Positions 10,540-22,010 of a stretch of 64,000 nt of DNA are shown here, in pieces. This stretch comes from Angiostrongylus vasorum (taxonomy: Eukaryota > Nematoda > Chromadorea > Rhabditida > Metastrongylidae): contig JADANN010000065.1 in assembly GCA_018806985.1 (NCBI GenBank), forward strand, positions 1-64,000, written 5' to 3'. The position numbers were made by a program, and so were the translations under genes. How positions within the stretch are numbered: position 1 is the stretch's first letter; each line of letters opens with the position of its first letter. The notes below the pieces were generated by a model. That model saw nothing but the letters and a program-made list of their open reading frames with translations. It had not been told where the DNA came from and did no database searches.

Positions 10540-10930
10540 CATGAGCCGTGACATTGCAGGGATTCTATGTTCATCGCCGACTTCTTCCGTTCTCGAGAAA
10601 TGAAATTCCTTGGAAGAGATGTGCTGTGGGCAGGAGTCGCACAAGTCGATTCTCATTTTCGTTTCCATGTCGGATCAAGGATTTCTCCCATCATGTGTTT
10701 ACTTTCGCTGGTCTCTCCTAATCTGGCATTCAAACCTTCAACAGCGCATTGAGGGAAAGACTTTTATTGTGGATCACTTTCTCCAAATATTTGCAAAATG
10801 TATCCACTTCGCTTCCGTCTGGTGCGCAAACTGGTGAGCGGCAGTTGATGTTACCGACATTTCTTCGACACGGAAGTTGGAGAAGAAGAAATGTGACAAG
10901 TCGGCCATGTGCTATGGTAGGATTTCGCAT
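10540..10930 (-). pseudogene. RTE lineage-2 endonuclease relic, copy in IR-1 right arm
   Basis: Inverted copy of 429-830 with the same SEVDTFCKYLEKVIHN piece. One A fewer in the AAAAAG run breaks the frame compared with the left-arm copy. It is not an independent insertion. Confidence 0.62.
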
Positions 10931-12282
10931 GAGGTGACTAAATAGGAGAAAGATGGATGTACGACACAGTCGAGCCCTCTCACATTTGACGACGAAAGTT
11001 TTCCTCTACGGAGGGCAAGGTCTCCGCCATCAGCTCGGCATTGGTTGCAACCGGCGGCCTGAACAAGAACGTAAATATCGGCGTAATAAGAGACTGTTTT
11101 GGTGTTACAGGTGCAGCACAAGAAGCACTCTCCATGTGCTGTCGTAGATGTGCTCCTGTTGTCTCTCTCCAATAACGTTCTGTGCAATCCAGTAGTTAAT
11201 CCAATCCAACAATCAAATGCAATAGTTGATATATTTATTTATATGATCTTATAAACTGATCTTCCTTAGCTGATGCGAAGTTGGTATGGGTCTTCGTTGT
11301 AGTTGTCGTTGTTGTTGTTGTTCTTGTTGGTCGATGGCTGACGCTTCGGCGATTTTGCAAATATCAGTGGCATTACATCAAAGTCAGACCTCATCTTTAT
11401 TAATGTGCCGGTTCCTAGCTAAACGGAGATGCTCGTTGATATCAGCTTTGAAGTGTAAACGTTTGTCAGTTATTTAAATGGAACATTTAGTCACTTATAT
11501 GAGCGTCTACTGCAATGCTAATTTTTCTTCTAAACTGGCTTTCACTTATTGTCTATATGAAAAATCAATGCTTCTTTTAGACAGCTCAGCTAACATTCCT
11601 ACGTTCTAAGTAATCTGGTGCGGTCATATTCTCTTATCGACTGCTACGGTGTGGACTATACTGGGAAAAACAAATTGTTATCAACAGGCAATCAGTCAAT
11701 GAACAACTATTCTATATAAATGGGCCTTATTGAGTGAGGTTACTTTACTTAAGTTGTGCTCTAGTACACATGTTATGAATAAAGGATGGAGTTGTCGCGG
11801 ATAAAGCGTCAGTACAAGTTTCTGTGTCACGAGTTCATCGTACAATCGTTCGTCGTTTACAGGAGTTACCGTGCACATATTTTGTAAGTGATCTTCTTTC
11901 TCTGTAAATAAAATCGAACCTCATCAAAGGACTGTTAAGATGGATGCTACCATATCCATCACATCGAACAGTGAAGCTCAGCACCATGTTTGACGTTTGC
12001 TGTTTCGTCGTTTTAATGAGGTATGGTATTTCTTGACGCAGAGCAGTTCTATGGGGTAAGTATTTGATCTGCAATGTCAATCGTTTGAGAAAAGATTCAT
12101 GTACACTAAGTTAATCTCGAATTAGCCAAGCCCTAAACTACTTATCATTCATTTCCATTTTACATGGCCCGTTTTCACATCTACTACGTGATGCCAGCAC
12201 TTCTTGCATTTGATTTGTTCCCTCCTACCCATCACTCATGCAGATCATCCAACTCTTCCGTGTGCACTCGACTCGTTTTTGA

Positions 12283-14260
12283 GAATTTTCACCAACCTTA
12301 TTAACGGAATTGAATGCTGATGGACTCGTGACAGTCGTGTTTTCTCAAGACAAACAAGTGATCAGAATTGAAAATGTGAGCGAATTCCAGACAATACTGC
12401 TACCTTTTCGTCCATTCCGGAAGAATAAGAGCTTTCATGGAACTGCCACTGAGTTGAACTAGAGCTTCACAAGTAACTCACGGAATCATTACAACTGCAC
12501 TGCTTGTTCTATTTGAACTATGAAATTGCCATCGAGTACCTTAGCAAATCACAGCATAAATGGGATGGCCACATTGCCCATTATGTCACAGAAAACTTTA
12601 TCGCTCCTTCCAATTTGTAAAAGAATAATATCTTGTTTAAAAAAATCCTAGGATGCTCCTATATTTGAAAACGACTGCGATGTCACACATGGGGTATCGC
12701 TTCTAGCACCTGTTGCCCTCTAGTCGTAGAGTGAACTCAATCGAGGCCGAGCCAGGTCTGCATTTGTTTCACTTGGGAGCTGAGCTAGAACAGTGAGATA
12801 AATCTATCGGATCGTGAACATGAAGACAGGCTCATTGTTTTCCTAGTATTCTCCTGCATAGATCTGAATCACATCTGATCGTGGGCTTTCTATGTGCATT
12901 TCGTGCATTCCAGTGATAACAGGCTTCGTATACCAGTCGGTAACTCATGAGGTGCATCAAATGTTTGGGACACCTGCTTTTCAACGTCTTAGCAGCTTAG
13001 CAAATCTTCCAAAGAATTGAGAAATACGAAAAAAATGCAGCGAAGTAGCTACGCTATTATGCTAACTTCTGGGATCTTCTGAAGATATTAGATGTTCGAA
13101 GAACTGAAGTTGGGGATTTAGCGGTAAGTGATCCCGGAGCTGAACATACAAAGGAAATTTTCTCTCTTTTACAAGTGAAAAAATTTGAATATGCACAAGT
13201 TATCTGCAATGAGAAGTTTGGAATAAAGAGAAGGAGAAAGTCGTACTTATCCAAACGCCCGCTATTGTATCGCAATTTTTATCGATGGCAATATCGGCTC
13301 AATGGGACTGTCGATAATTGGCCGATATCATTTATTCTTTTGCAATGCACTATGTGATCAAAAATTTGCTACCATACATACTTCCACTACTGTGGCACAA
13401 CAGCTTGCTTACGGTTTTTAAAAAAGAGATTTTGCATGTTTTCAAACAGGTGTTCACTACGCGAAAAATTGCTGCGATTCCTTCTATAGTGAACTTTGAA
13501 CTCATTCTGGAATTACTGCTTAGAGTCACTAGATTTTCCATCGCTGATGATCAGTTCTACTAATGACGCATTTTCTTATTAGCGTGTTGCAGTTGGGTTG
13601 GAGCGTGCTACGCATTGGATAGAGATGCTTTGCAAGGCATACGAAGCATTTGCTTTGATCTTGCGCCCTACGAAAACAAGGCCTTTCGTCTGGGCGGATA
13701 AGAACACTGTCATCATGCTCTTCCACTAAATCTTGGAGGCCAAATTGGACTTAACGGCCTCTACGATTCATAAAAAGTGTAGCGCTTTGCTTAACGTTCA
13801 GGGATTGATTAACACTAAGCGCTTTATCATCTTGTCCATATTTTCACTTCTTAGCGCAGAATCACTAAGTATCGTTTACATATGTAATGATGCTATTTCC
13901 ATTTTTGGTCTGCAGAACTGAAATTTGAAGCTCACCTAATAGACGCTACCTTTGTAAATTTACCGTTCACTTCTCTACAAGCTCTTTGTAGAAGTTTCTC
14001 TCTCACTTTCTTCTTCACGGATAACTTTTTATTTTCGGTCGAATGCTGCTAAAAAGAATTGCAGTGTATCAGGCTTCACTGTAATGCATTTACAACGGGG
14101 CTGTATTGAATCTGGTGTGGTGTTTGCTTTCAGAGGTGTTGATGATACAATGATTTCCACTTTCTCGACGTCATCTTCAAAAGTGTGGAAGAATTTACGG
14201 AAATGGCTGAGAAATCGATCGCACTATAGGGGGACAATTATTTTGTTACTGCAAAGATAA
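12283..14260 (+). pseudogene. Unrecognised multi-exon gene G, copy 1 (exon-like blocks)
   Basis: Several protein-like blocks lie on the plus strand: 12283-12462 (LNADGLVTVVFSQDKQ, VSEFQTILLPFRPF); 12720-12800 (RRVNSIEAEPGLHLF); 12923-13020 after TTCCAG (GFVYQSVTHEVHQMFG, QRLSSLANLPKN); 13065-13122 (NFWDLLKILDVRRTEVGDLA) ending at GTAAGT; 13172-13300 after TTACAAG (KFEYAQVICNEKFG); 13451-13560 (TTRKIAAIPSIVNFELILE); 13580-13800 (RATHWIEMLCKAYEAFALI, EAKLDLTASTIHKKCSALL). Blocks end with stops or frame breaks and no complete model could be built. I do not recognise the protein. It is either a decayed gene or a real gene whose exon edges I cannot fix. Confidence 0.4.
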
Positions 14261-14370
14261 ACAAACGACTAATTAATATTCATTAACAATAAAGCATTGG
14301 AAATTTGATATAGCATCGTCTTTCATACATTCGTTGCAAATCTACAGCAAAAAATTGTTGTTTCCTCATC

Positions 14371-15117
14371 ACCTGTATCACCTGTAATCCCGTTGATCGT
14401 CAAGTGACTCCAGGGGGGCGCCAGTAAATCTTCCATTTTTTCCCTGTCGCGTGCAAGAGTAGCCCAGTGGGTTCTGCTCGCTCTAGGGACTCGTCGAGCA
14501 TCACATCTTTCTTCTAGGCTTTTCGTGAAAAAACTCTGACCATCGAGAAAGTGGTCCTTCCTGCTGTGCGTTCAACATCCCGAGGAATCCAGTCACTAAC
14601 GGCTCTTGTCTATCGGTTGTCATTCATACGCATTACGTATCCGCACACTTTATCTTCGACTGTTTGGCGTACAGAACGGCATCTTCGATTTTTGATCGTT
14701 GACGCAGGTCGGAGCTTCGGATCTCTTCCCTTACTTGTGTGAAACGGGATACTCCTAGCATCGTCCTTTGGACTGCTCGTTCAATACTGCCGACTGATTT
14801 TTATCCTGTTTACGCAGCGATCAGGTTTCCGACGCGTACGTTAAGGCAAGAAGTACCGTTGAGTCGAAAAGGTGGGCACAGCGTCGGGTGTTCCTTGTTC
14901 TTCTCACTACATCCTCGATGCTCTTGAAAGCTCCCCAAGCCGCTCGCTTACTTCTGCTCAGCTGCGGAGCTAAGTTGTCCAACATGTTGATTTCTCGACC
15001 TAGATAGATATAACTCTAGCATTCGGAGATGATCGTTCCGTTGAGCGTGAATGGGGCATACGAAACCAATCCGTTCCTCACAAACATCGTTTTTTGTGAG
15101 ATTTAGACGACGAACAA
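14371..15117 (-). mobile_element. RTE lineage-1 retrotransposon, 3' fragment
   Basis: Matches the 3' end of the element at 24093-27400. It starts at the terminal GGTGATACAG repeats (plus-strand CTGTATCACCTG, 14390) and stops abruptly at 15117 (GATTTAGACGACGAA), where an H1 promoter fragment follows. The first 190 bases are nearly identical to the copy in U2, after which similarity drops. This places the right breakpoint of the 9.7-kb duplication inside this RTE sequence. Confidence 0.8.
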
Positions 15118-15118
15118 C

Positions 15119-15172
15119 GAACTGGTTGGCACCCGTCGTTGCTGCTTATATACCACAGCGGGTTCCCCTCCG
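15119..15172 (-). promoter_or_regulatory. Orphan H1 promoter fragment with TATA box
   Basis: Minus-strand GGTATATAAGC with flanking GGGGAACC-like sequence matches the promoter of H1-D (59543-59700). No H1 coding sequence follows. It is wedged between an RTE fragment and a SINE head. The nearest H1 body downstream on this strand is H1-B, 5.8 kb away. Confidence 0.65.
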
Positions 15173-15379
15173 CATCTCCAGCAGCGGTCGGAGGCGCCTT
15201 GCGGAACACACATAGGATCGATCCCCGCAGCCGTAAATCAGCAAGCCTTCCATTACTCCGGGGTCAGCAAATTGGCACCAGTTCTGTCCGGGTGAATAGC
15301 AGCACTGCCTTAATGCACCGATAGGCCCGTGTGAGCTATTGTAAAGGCCAGATATGCATTGAATCGCCTCCAACGACGC
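15172..15379 (+). mobile_element. tRNA-derived SINE-A, copy 2 (3' truncated)
   Basis: Begins AGCAGCGGTCGGAGGCGCC with box A partly lost, then GGATCGATCCCCGC (box-B-like) and the family body. It is cut at CTCCAACGACGC, exactly where duplication unit U2 begins (15380). Confidence 0.75.
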
Positions 15380-16056
15380 TTTTTGGACTTTACCGTAAAT
15401 GCTTCAAGGCTTGCGCCAGGATCGTCGCTACCACATGAAAATCATTACAGCTTTGCTTTTGTGCCCCATGTGTACTTAGCAGAATAATTGTCGACTTTCC
15501 GTCCTCTACTCCACTAAACTTTCGGGACCATTCGCATTGGTTTTAGCATGTACGCTCGCGAACTCTAGACACTTAACACTTGACTTCATTTCGAGTCCAC
15601 TTTTTGAGTTCTGTTTCGGCGCACGGAACACAGATTTTCTACTGGGATCAAACACTCTAATCTTATAGAACATCACCTGATAAACAGCTTCGAACGAAAA
15701 GTGCTATATATTCTTTCTTACAAGGTCGAACTTTCTGGTCGTGTACACTGGGAACTATTTCCGCTTCAACGTATTTCTGTAGTTTTCAACAGCAATTAAT
15801 TTCTATTATAATTTTATGTCAAAATGCCTTTGATTGAGTGTTTTGTGGTTGTTTTGTTGTGGAAACACCTAATAACGAGAACGTTTTCCACAAAACTTGA
15901 ATTTCATGACTGCGCAACTCCGCCGCTTTGTAGTTAAACACGCATAAATTCTTCTAAGAGAGCAATTTACCAATGGAAACATTGCATTCTGCTACGCAAA
16001 TATGAATTCTATTTAAACCACAAGCTTCATTACATTTTATGCATTGAACTCGTCAT

Positions 16057-16313
16057 TAGAGAGCTTTTTTCCAAGCGCGACACCACACAGTGTCAGGCAA
16101 TTTAGGTCCGCAGGAGGGTTAACATAGTTGGATGCGTGGAGGGGGAACCCCGCGTGACAGACAAGCCGTAGCAACGGACGACAGTCAGCTAATTGTTCGC
16201 CAATTAGACCCCCCAAGACTAAGATTGTCAAGAAGATCGACAGCAATGCTGTAAAGCCGAAAGCGAAGAAACCAAAGGCTTCCGTCTCTGAGACGAAGAA
16301 ACTTAAGGAATAG
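16057..16313 (+). pseudogene. Delta-H1, copy 2
   Basis: Same promoter-to-tail junction as 6339-6595. Differences noted: GAGCTTTTTT versus GAGCTTTTT, TCAGGC versus TCAAGC, and GTGGAGGGGGAA versus GCGGAGGGGGGAA. Confidence 0.82.
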
Positions 16314-16481
16314 ATTCGTCACCATATATGTCCAGTATTCCAGAGATCTCTCGTACATAGTTGTATTTTTTATGGAGTTGAATGAATATGTACCTCTCTG
16401 GAATTTGTAATAGTATCGCTTACTGGTCAAGTGTCGTCTGGGTATGTTGCTTGGACTCAATGAACATGAAAGCAGATTCCG

Positions 16482-16708
16482 GTCGATGCCAACAAGTTTG
16501 CGCCTCGCCCGCTTGATAAGGAGGATTTTGGTTCTGCGAAAGCTCCCTGACATCGCCAAACCACGAGTATATCCAAACGGGACAAATACCTTTATTGTGG
16601 TGTGGATATTCGTGAGTTCATCTTGACAACTCAGCTTAGCAATGCTATTCAGCGAAACATTTGTAAGAGAGGAAAGCATTGTGGCGAAAAAATCCTTATC
16701 ATGGAAAG
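16482..16708 (+). pseudogene. Unrecognised conserved exon H, copy 2
   Basis: Copy of 6764-6990 within U2, with the same internal TGA after SAKAP and the same extra A. Confidence 0.5.
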
Positions 16709-16942
16709 GTAAGGCAACAGTTTTACCTACATTAGTTCAACACTGTGTGAATAATGGAACGCTGACTTTGACGGTGACGGATTGGCAAGTTTGTTAAGTT
16801 GAAGCAAGAGGTAATGGATGTTCATGGATGATATTCATAACAAGACGGAAAGTTACTAAATAGAAATTGGACATACAAAATTTTTGGGTTATTCATAAGT
16901 TTTCAAAAGAATCACACGAGAGAATATATAGCAAATGAACCT

Positions 16943-17355
16943 GAGAGTGTAGGAGAATCTCCCAACGGTTTACAGCCTCACCGTGGCTGGGAGGTGTTCC
17001 TGGGTGTCGGGCTGCGATGTACAGCAGTAGGATTCATCCCCCCCCACCGCACAGTCTTCAAGGCTGAGAAGGAGTCCGGCGTTTCTGTCAGGAAGTACAG
17101 CTAAGAGTGAACCAACACCAACACCCACCACCGTCCTGGTATCAAACTAGTGGCATGGTGGCAAATCTCCCCTCTAATACACTAGGGATGCGTCTGCCTG
17201 CGGTAGTGATGACCTCGAGCAGCCTTTGGCCATACTGACCTCGGGGCTCCAGGGAAACACGATGGCAAAGCCAGCAAAACTCCGAGAAGCGTGGAATATG
17301 TTGGTGCCCGCACAACCAGAGATGACGGGCTGTATAAGTATCCAAGTAGGTATGC
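16943..17355 (+). mobile_element. SINE-B, copy 2
   Basis: U2 copy of 7225-7635. A CCC/CCCC difference at 17168 and an A-run difference near 17385 follow the homopolymer pattern. Confidence 0.55.
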
Positions 17356-17762
17356 AAAGCTAAGAGGAAAACGAAGAAAACAAAAAAGAATAGAAAAGCA
17401 GTACAAGTATGAAAAGCCTTACAATGAACCAAGTATGCAAGTAGATAACGCAGAAAATTTATCAATGATAATTTGTTTGCTGAAATTAGAGCAGCAATCT
17501 AAATTCTTCTTCAAATTCTCAATGTGGTCAACACCTTTGTTCAAAGGTTAACACTTTTTCTACATTCCATTTTAGCACAGTGTCTAACACAACTGGAGTC
17601 TTTTCCCACTCCTTGTTGGACCGAACGTTAGCACAGTTTTTGTAGTATCCATGCACCAGTGGCCGTAGTTGAAGGACTACGAGCAGCATTTAACACATTG
17701 GACCTGAAGTCACAAATTTCCTGACTAGGTGGTCGGAAAATCTTTGCTGTAAAGCAAGAATC

Positions 17763-18210
17763 CTAATGAAGAACGCAACAGGCTTCTCTTAAAGCCATTA
17801 GAGCATAGATTCCACAACAAACCACTACGCACCAGTCGCACATGAGACATCCGTAGATAGCGGATACTACAGAACAGGAAAAAATATAACAAGGACGGTG
17901 AAGCGCAACTCTTGATCTGTTTATAAAAAAGTCTCGCATCAATGGTGGAAATAAGAGAAGCAACTACCATGCGATCTAGCCCACACGAATAGGAAGCAGC
18001 GAGAGAACCTAAAGGCAATACAGGATCCACTCGCACTAAGACGTAACATGATGACAAATCTGCGTCTTCAGTGGACGAGTTCATTGAATCCGCTTGCCAT
18101 CTCGAACTCTGCATGCTGCCGCTTAAACGTAGCCGTATGTAGCAGAAAGCCTCACCGGGAGTTGTGATCCCTGGTTGAATAGAACTGTGTTCCGAATAGC
18201 TAAAGTTCAC
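17763..18210 (-). other. Conserved unknown frame, copy 2 (broken)
   Basis: U2 copy of 8042-8488. One extra A at 17928-17935 (TATAAAAAAGTC) splits the long frame into two overlapping ones. Confidence 0.25.
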
Positions 18211-18326
18211 ACTACCAAGAGTTTATTCAGCCCCAGCAACGTACCTAGAAGACACTTGCCCCACTCAGTGACATTACTACGATTTTCAACGAGGTACATG
18301 TTTATTCAAGCATATGAGAAATGTAA

Positions 18327-18994
18327 CTATGTGCATGAGATCTCCGGAAGATCAAGGGCTACATGGCGACCAGGCTTTGCAGTTCTGCTGACGGTCTTCT
18401 TGGCAGTCTTAGCCTTAGTAGGTTTGGTCTTCTTCGTGCTCCTCGGCTTCTTTTCCGTTTTAGATTTCTTCGCTGCAGCTTCGAAAGAATTGTGCTTCTG
18501 GGCGCCAGGTTTTTTGCCGTGCTAAAAACCAAGTCTTTATTCCTATAAAATCCGTAAAATGAAGAACAAAATGCGCTGCACGTCCACCACTTACCTTCCC
18601 AGGCAGTGACACGGATTTCTTCTCTCCAAGCCTGAAACTTGCAGATGCTCCACTCTCTTTGACCTGCTTAAATTCACCTTTCACGACTTCCTTCTTAAGC
18701 GCAATCCGGAGATGGGAGTTCATATGCAACAAAGCACATCACGAAAAATTCGAACAAAATCACCTGCCAATATGGGTAAGAAAATTACATTAGTGACACT
18801 GTCTCCAAGCTTCTAGCGCGACACCATGAACTATAGGATAGCAGCCTTCGATGACCCAGAGTTCTCCTTTCAAGTCGGACACCGAATTGTGGATCATGGC
18901 AGAATACGTCGGATGAGACGGAGCCTGCTTGGCCGCTTTTTGTCTTGGAAGCCTTCGAAACGTTTGTGGACGAGCCACTAGCAACGTCAGACAT
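18327..18994 (-). pseudogene. Linker histone H1 pseudogene C
   Basis: Exons 18994-18789, 18723-18595 and 18521-18327. The N-terminus MSDVASGSSTNVSK is intact here, unlike H1-B, but an extra base in the run before GGAGAAC shifts frame in the core. It shares the two TAG codons, the TTGCAT acceptor and the 50-base tail deletion with B. Confidence 0.88.
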
Positions 18995-19676
18995 TGCGAT
19001 CAGACGAGTTAACAATATTTCACCTTCGTTAACTTGGACGGTTTTCTATGTGTGATTGCCTTTCTGCTCAAATGATTTTTTGGCATACCAAGAATTCGTC
19101 AGTTAGTTTCGTCTGTTTTAGTGCTATTACCTGTTTTAGCTGGTTGGATCGACTTCGAGCGGTCGGCTGACTGGTTACTGAATTTGCTTCACGAGTTACC
19201 AAACTGCTCTCTGTCCGCACAATAAACTCGTTAGCCTTCGATAGCGTGTTACCTAAATTCTACAATTGCGATTCAGACATCCAGGCGGAAAGTTTCCTAG
19301 GTGTTTTGTTGGTGGCGACATTGTGCTGAAATCGTCGTCGTTGAAAGGTTTTTCAAACAGGTGCAAGGCCAGCGAGTCTAGATGAGAAAAACTCGAGATC
19401 AGTAGTGGTCTATGTAACCGTAAACATGGACATATGTAAGGTGCCGCTTGGGTACAGCAGCTAGCTGTTAGATGGGGAGACGGTCCCGTGGGTGTATATA
19501 TTACGAATGGGACACATTTTTCTGCGATTGCTTCATCAATTATTGAGTTGGAGAAAGTTTAGTTGTGGCGCATTTGTTGTTTTGTTTTGGTTAGAGTGAC
19601 TTATTTTACAACACTACGTTGGAAACTTCACACCGGCTTTCTCATGTCAGGGTGTTGAATACAATGACGACCACTG

Positions 19677-20034
19677 TGTGGTGTAATAGGACGTAGTGGT
19701 TAGTAATGTTGTCGATCAAGAAGCAAAAGCGGTGGTTCTATCCCCGCCCCTACGCTCTCTTTTAATCGACGTGGGAACATTATATCCTCGAAAGGATCGC
19801 AAATCAAGGACGAGATTCCAAATAAAAAGTATAGGAGAAATATCAGCACACGAAGTGCACATTTATGTCTAAACTACATTCGTCACAGCCTTCCGTCGAA
19901 GTTGTAACCTTTTCTTTCAGAAACATTCATTTTGCTCTCAACATTTGGAATGGAAAGTTTCCTGAGCCTAGTGCGCGGGATCGAACCCATGTGTATTGCA
20001 GAACATCTGTAAACACTACTCTGTATGCGCTCTC
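19677..20034 (+). mobile_element. Two-headed tRNA-like element X, copy 3
   Basis: U2 copy of 9955-10312 with both inverse tRNA-like heads retained. Confidence 0.5.
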
Positions 20035-20261
20035 CTAGCGATCGGTTTTAGTTTAAACCTAGCGTGAAAAGCTATTTGTCTAAGATGTCTATTTATGAAG
20101 CACTGCAGTTAAAATGTCTGAGAAATGGGATACGGTGCAAGCAAGTGGTTGAATCGATTCTTCGAACAAAGATGGCAACGATCGTGTCCAACACAGAATG
20201 ATGGCACAATTTCGTTAACGGAGATGTACGATTTTTTTTCTTGCGACTATGTTCGTTATTT

Positions 20262-20654
20262 GCATGAGCCGTGACATTGCAGGGATTCTATGTTCATCGC
20301 CGACTTCTTCCGTTCTCGAGAAATGAAATTCCTTGGAAGAGATGTGCTGTGGGCAGGAGTCGCACAAGTCGATTCTCATTTTCGTTTCCATGTCGGATCA
20401 AGGATTTCTCCCATCATGTGTTTACTTTCGCTGGTCTCTCCCTAATCTGGCATTCAAACCTTCAACAGCGCATTGAGGGAAAGACTTTTATTGTGGATCA
20501 CTTTCTCCAAATATTTGCAAAATGTATCCACTTCGCTTCCGTCTGGTGCGCAAACTGGTGAGCGGCAGTTGATGTTACCGACATTTCTTCGACACGGAAG
20601 TTGGAGAAGAAGAAATGTGACAAGTCGGCCATGTGCTATGGTAGGATTTCGCAT
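20262..20654 (-). pseudogene. RTE lineage-2 endonuclease relic, U2 copy
   Basis: Copy of 10540-10930. An extra C (CTCTCCCTAAT at 20436) distinguishes it. Dead fragment. Confidence 0.62.
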
Positions 20655-22010
20655 GAGGTGACTAAATAGGAGAAAGATGGATGTACGACACAGTCGAGCC
20701 CTCTCACATTTGACGACGAAAGTTTTCCTCTACGGAGGGCAAGGTCTCCGCCATCAGCTCGGCATTGGTTGCAACCGGCGGCCTGAACAAGAACGTAAAT
20801 ATCGGCGTAATAAGAGACTGTTTTGGTGTTACAGGTGCAGCACAAGAAGCACTCTCCATGTGCTGTCGTAGATGTGCTCCTGTTGTCTCTCTCCAATAAC
20901 GTTCTGTGCAATCCAGTAGTTAATCCAATCCAACAATCAAATGCAATAGTTGATATATTTATTTATATGATCTTATAAACTGATCTTCCTTAGCTGATGC
21001 GAAGTTGGTATGGGTCTTCGTTGTAGTTGTCGTTGTTGTTGTTGTTCTTGTTGGTCGATGGCTGACGCTTCGGCGATTTTGCAAATATCAGTGGCATTAC
21101 ATCAAAGTCAGACCTCATCTTTATTAATGTGCCGGTTCCTAGCTAAACGGAGATGCTCGTTGATATCAGCTTTGAAGTGTAAACGTTTGTCAGTTATTTA
21201 AATGGAACATTTAGTCACTTATATGAGCGTCTACTGCAATGCTAATTTTTTCTTCTAAACTGGCTTTCACTTATTGTCTATATGAAAAATCAATGCTTCT
21301 TTTAGACAGCTCAGCTAACATTCCTACGTTCTAAGTAATCTGGTGCGGTCATATTCTCTTATCGACTGCTACGGTGTGGACTATACTGGGAAAAAACAAA
21401 TTGTTATCAACAGGCAATCAGTCAATGAACAACTATTCTATATAAATGGGCCTTATTGAGTGAGGGTTACTTTACTTAAGTTGTGCTCTAGTACACATGT
21501 TATGAATAAAGGATGGAGTTGTCGCGGATAAAGCGTCAGTACAAGTTTCTGTGTCACGAGTTCATCGTACAATCGTTCGTCGTTTACAGGAGTTACCGTG
21601 CACATATTTTGTAAGTGATCTTCTTTCTCTGTAAATAAAATCGAACCTCATCAAAGGACTGTTAAGATGGATGCTACCATATCCATCACATCGAACAGTG
21701 AAGCTCAGCACCATGTTTGACGTTTGCTGTTTCGTCGTTTTAATGAGGTATGGTATTTCTTGACGCAGAGCAGTTCTATGGGGGTAAGTATTTGATCTGC
21801 AATGTCAATCGTTTGAGAAAAGATTCATGTACACTAAGTTAATCTCGAATTAGCCAAGCCCTAAACTACTTATCATTCATTTCCATTTTACATGGCCCGT
21901 TTTCACATCTACTACGTGATGCCAGCACTTCTTGCATTTGATTTGTTCCCTCCTACCCATCACTCATGCAGATCATCCAACTCTTCCGTGTGCACTCGAC
22001 TCGTTTTTGA

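Larger units (their letters stand above)
8430..11357 (-). repeat. Right arm of inverted repeat IR-1
   Basis: Reverse complement of 1-2975; see that entry. Within this arm lie H1-B, element X copy 2 and the RTE lineage-2 endonuclease relic, all inverted relative to the left arm. The mirror centre falls near 5680, close to the left edge of the direct duplication at 5662. Confidence 0.9.
5662..14560 (+). repeat. Direct segmental duplication, unit U1
   Basis: The sequence from TTTTTGGACTTTACCG at 5662 to inside the RTE fragment near 14560 recurs at 15380-24285, offset 9718 at the start and about 9725 at the end. Most differences I noted are one-base changes in homopolymers (for example at 6348, 7450, 7915, 12640, 13170). 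The stretch 5905-6090 and the stretch 7640-8040 hold nothing I recognise. Confidence 0.93.
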
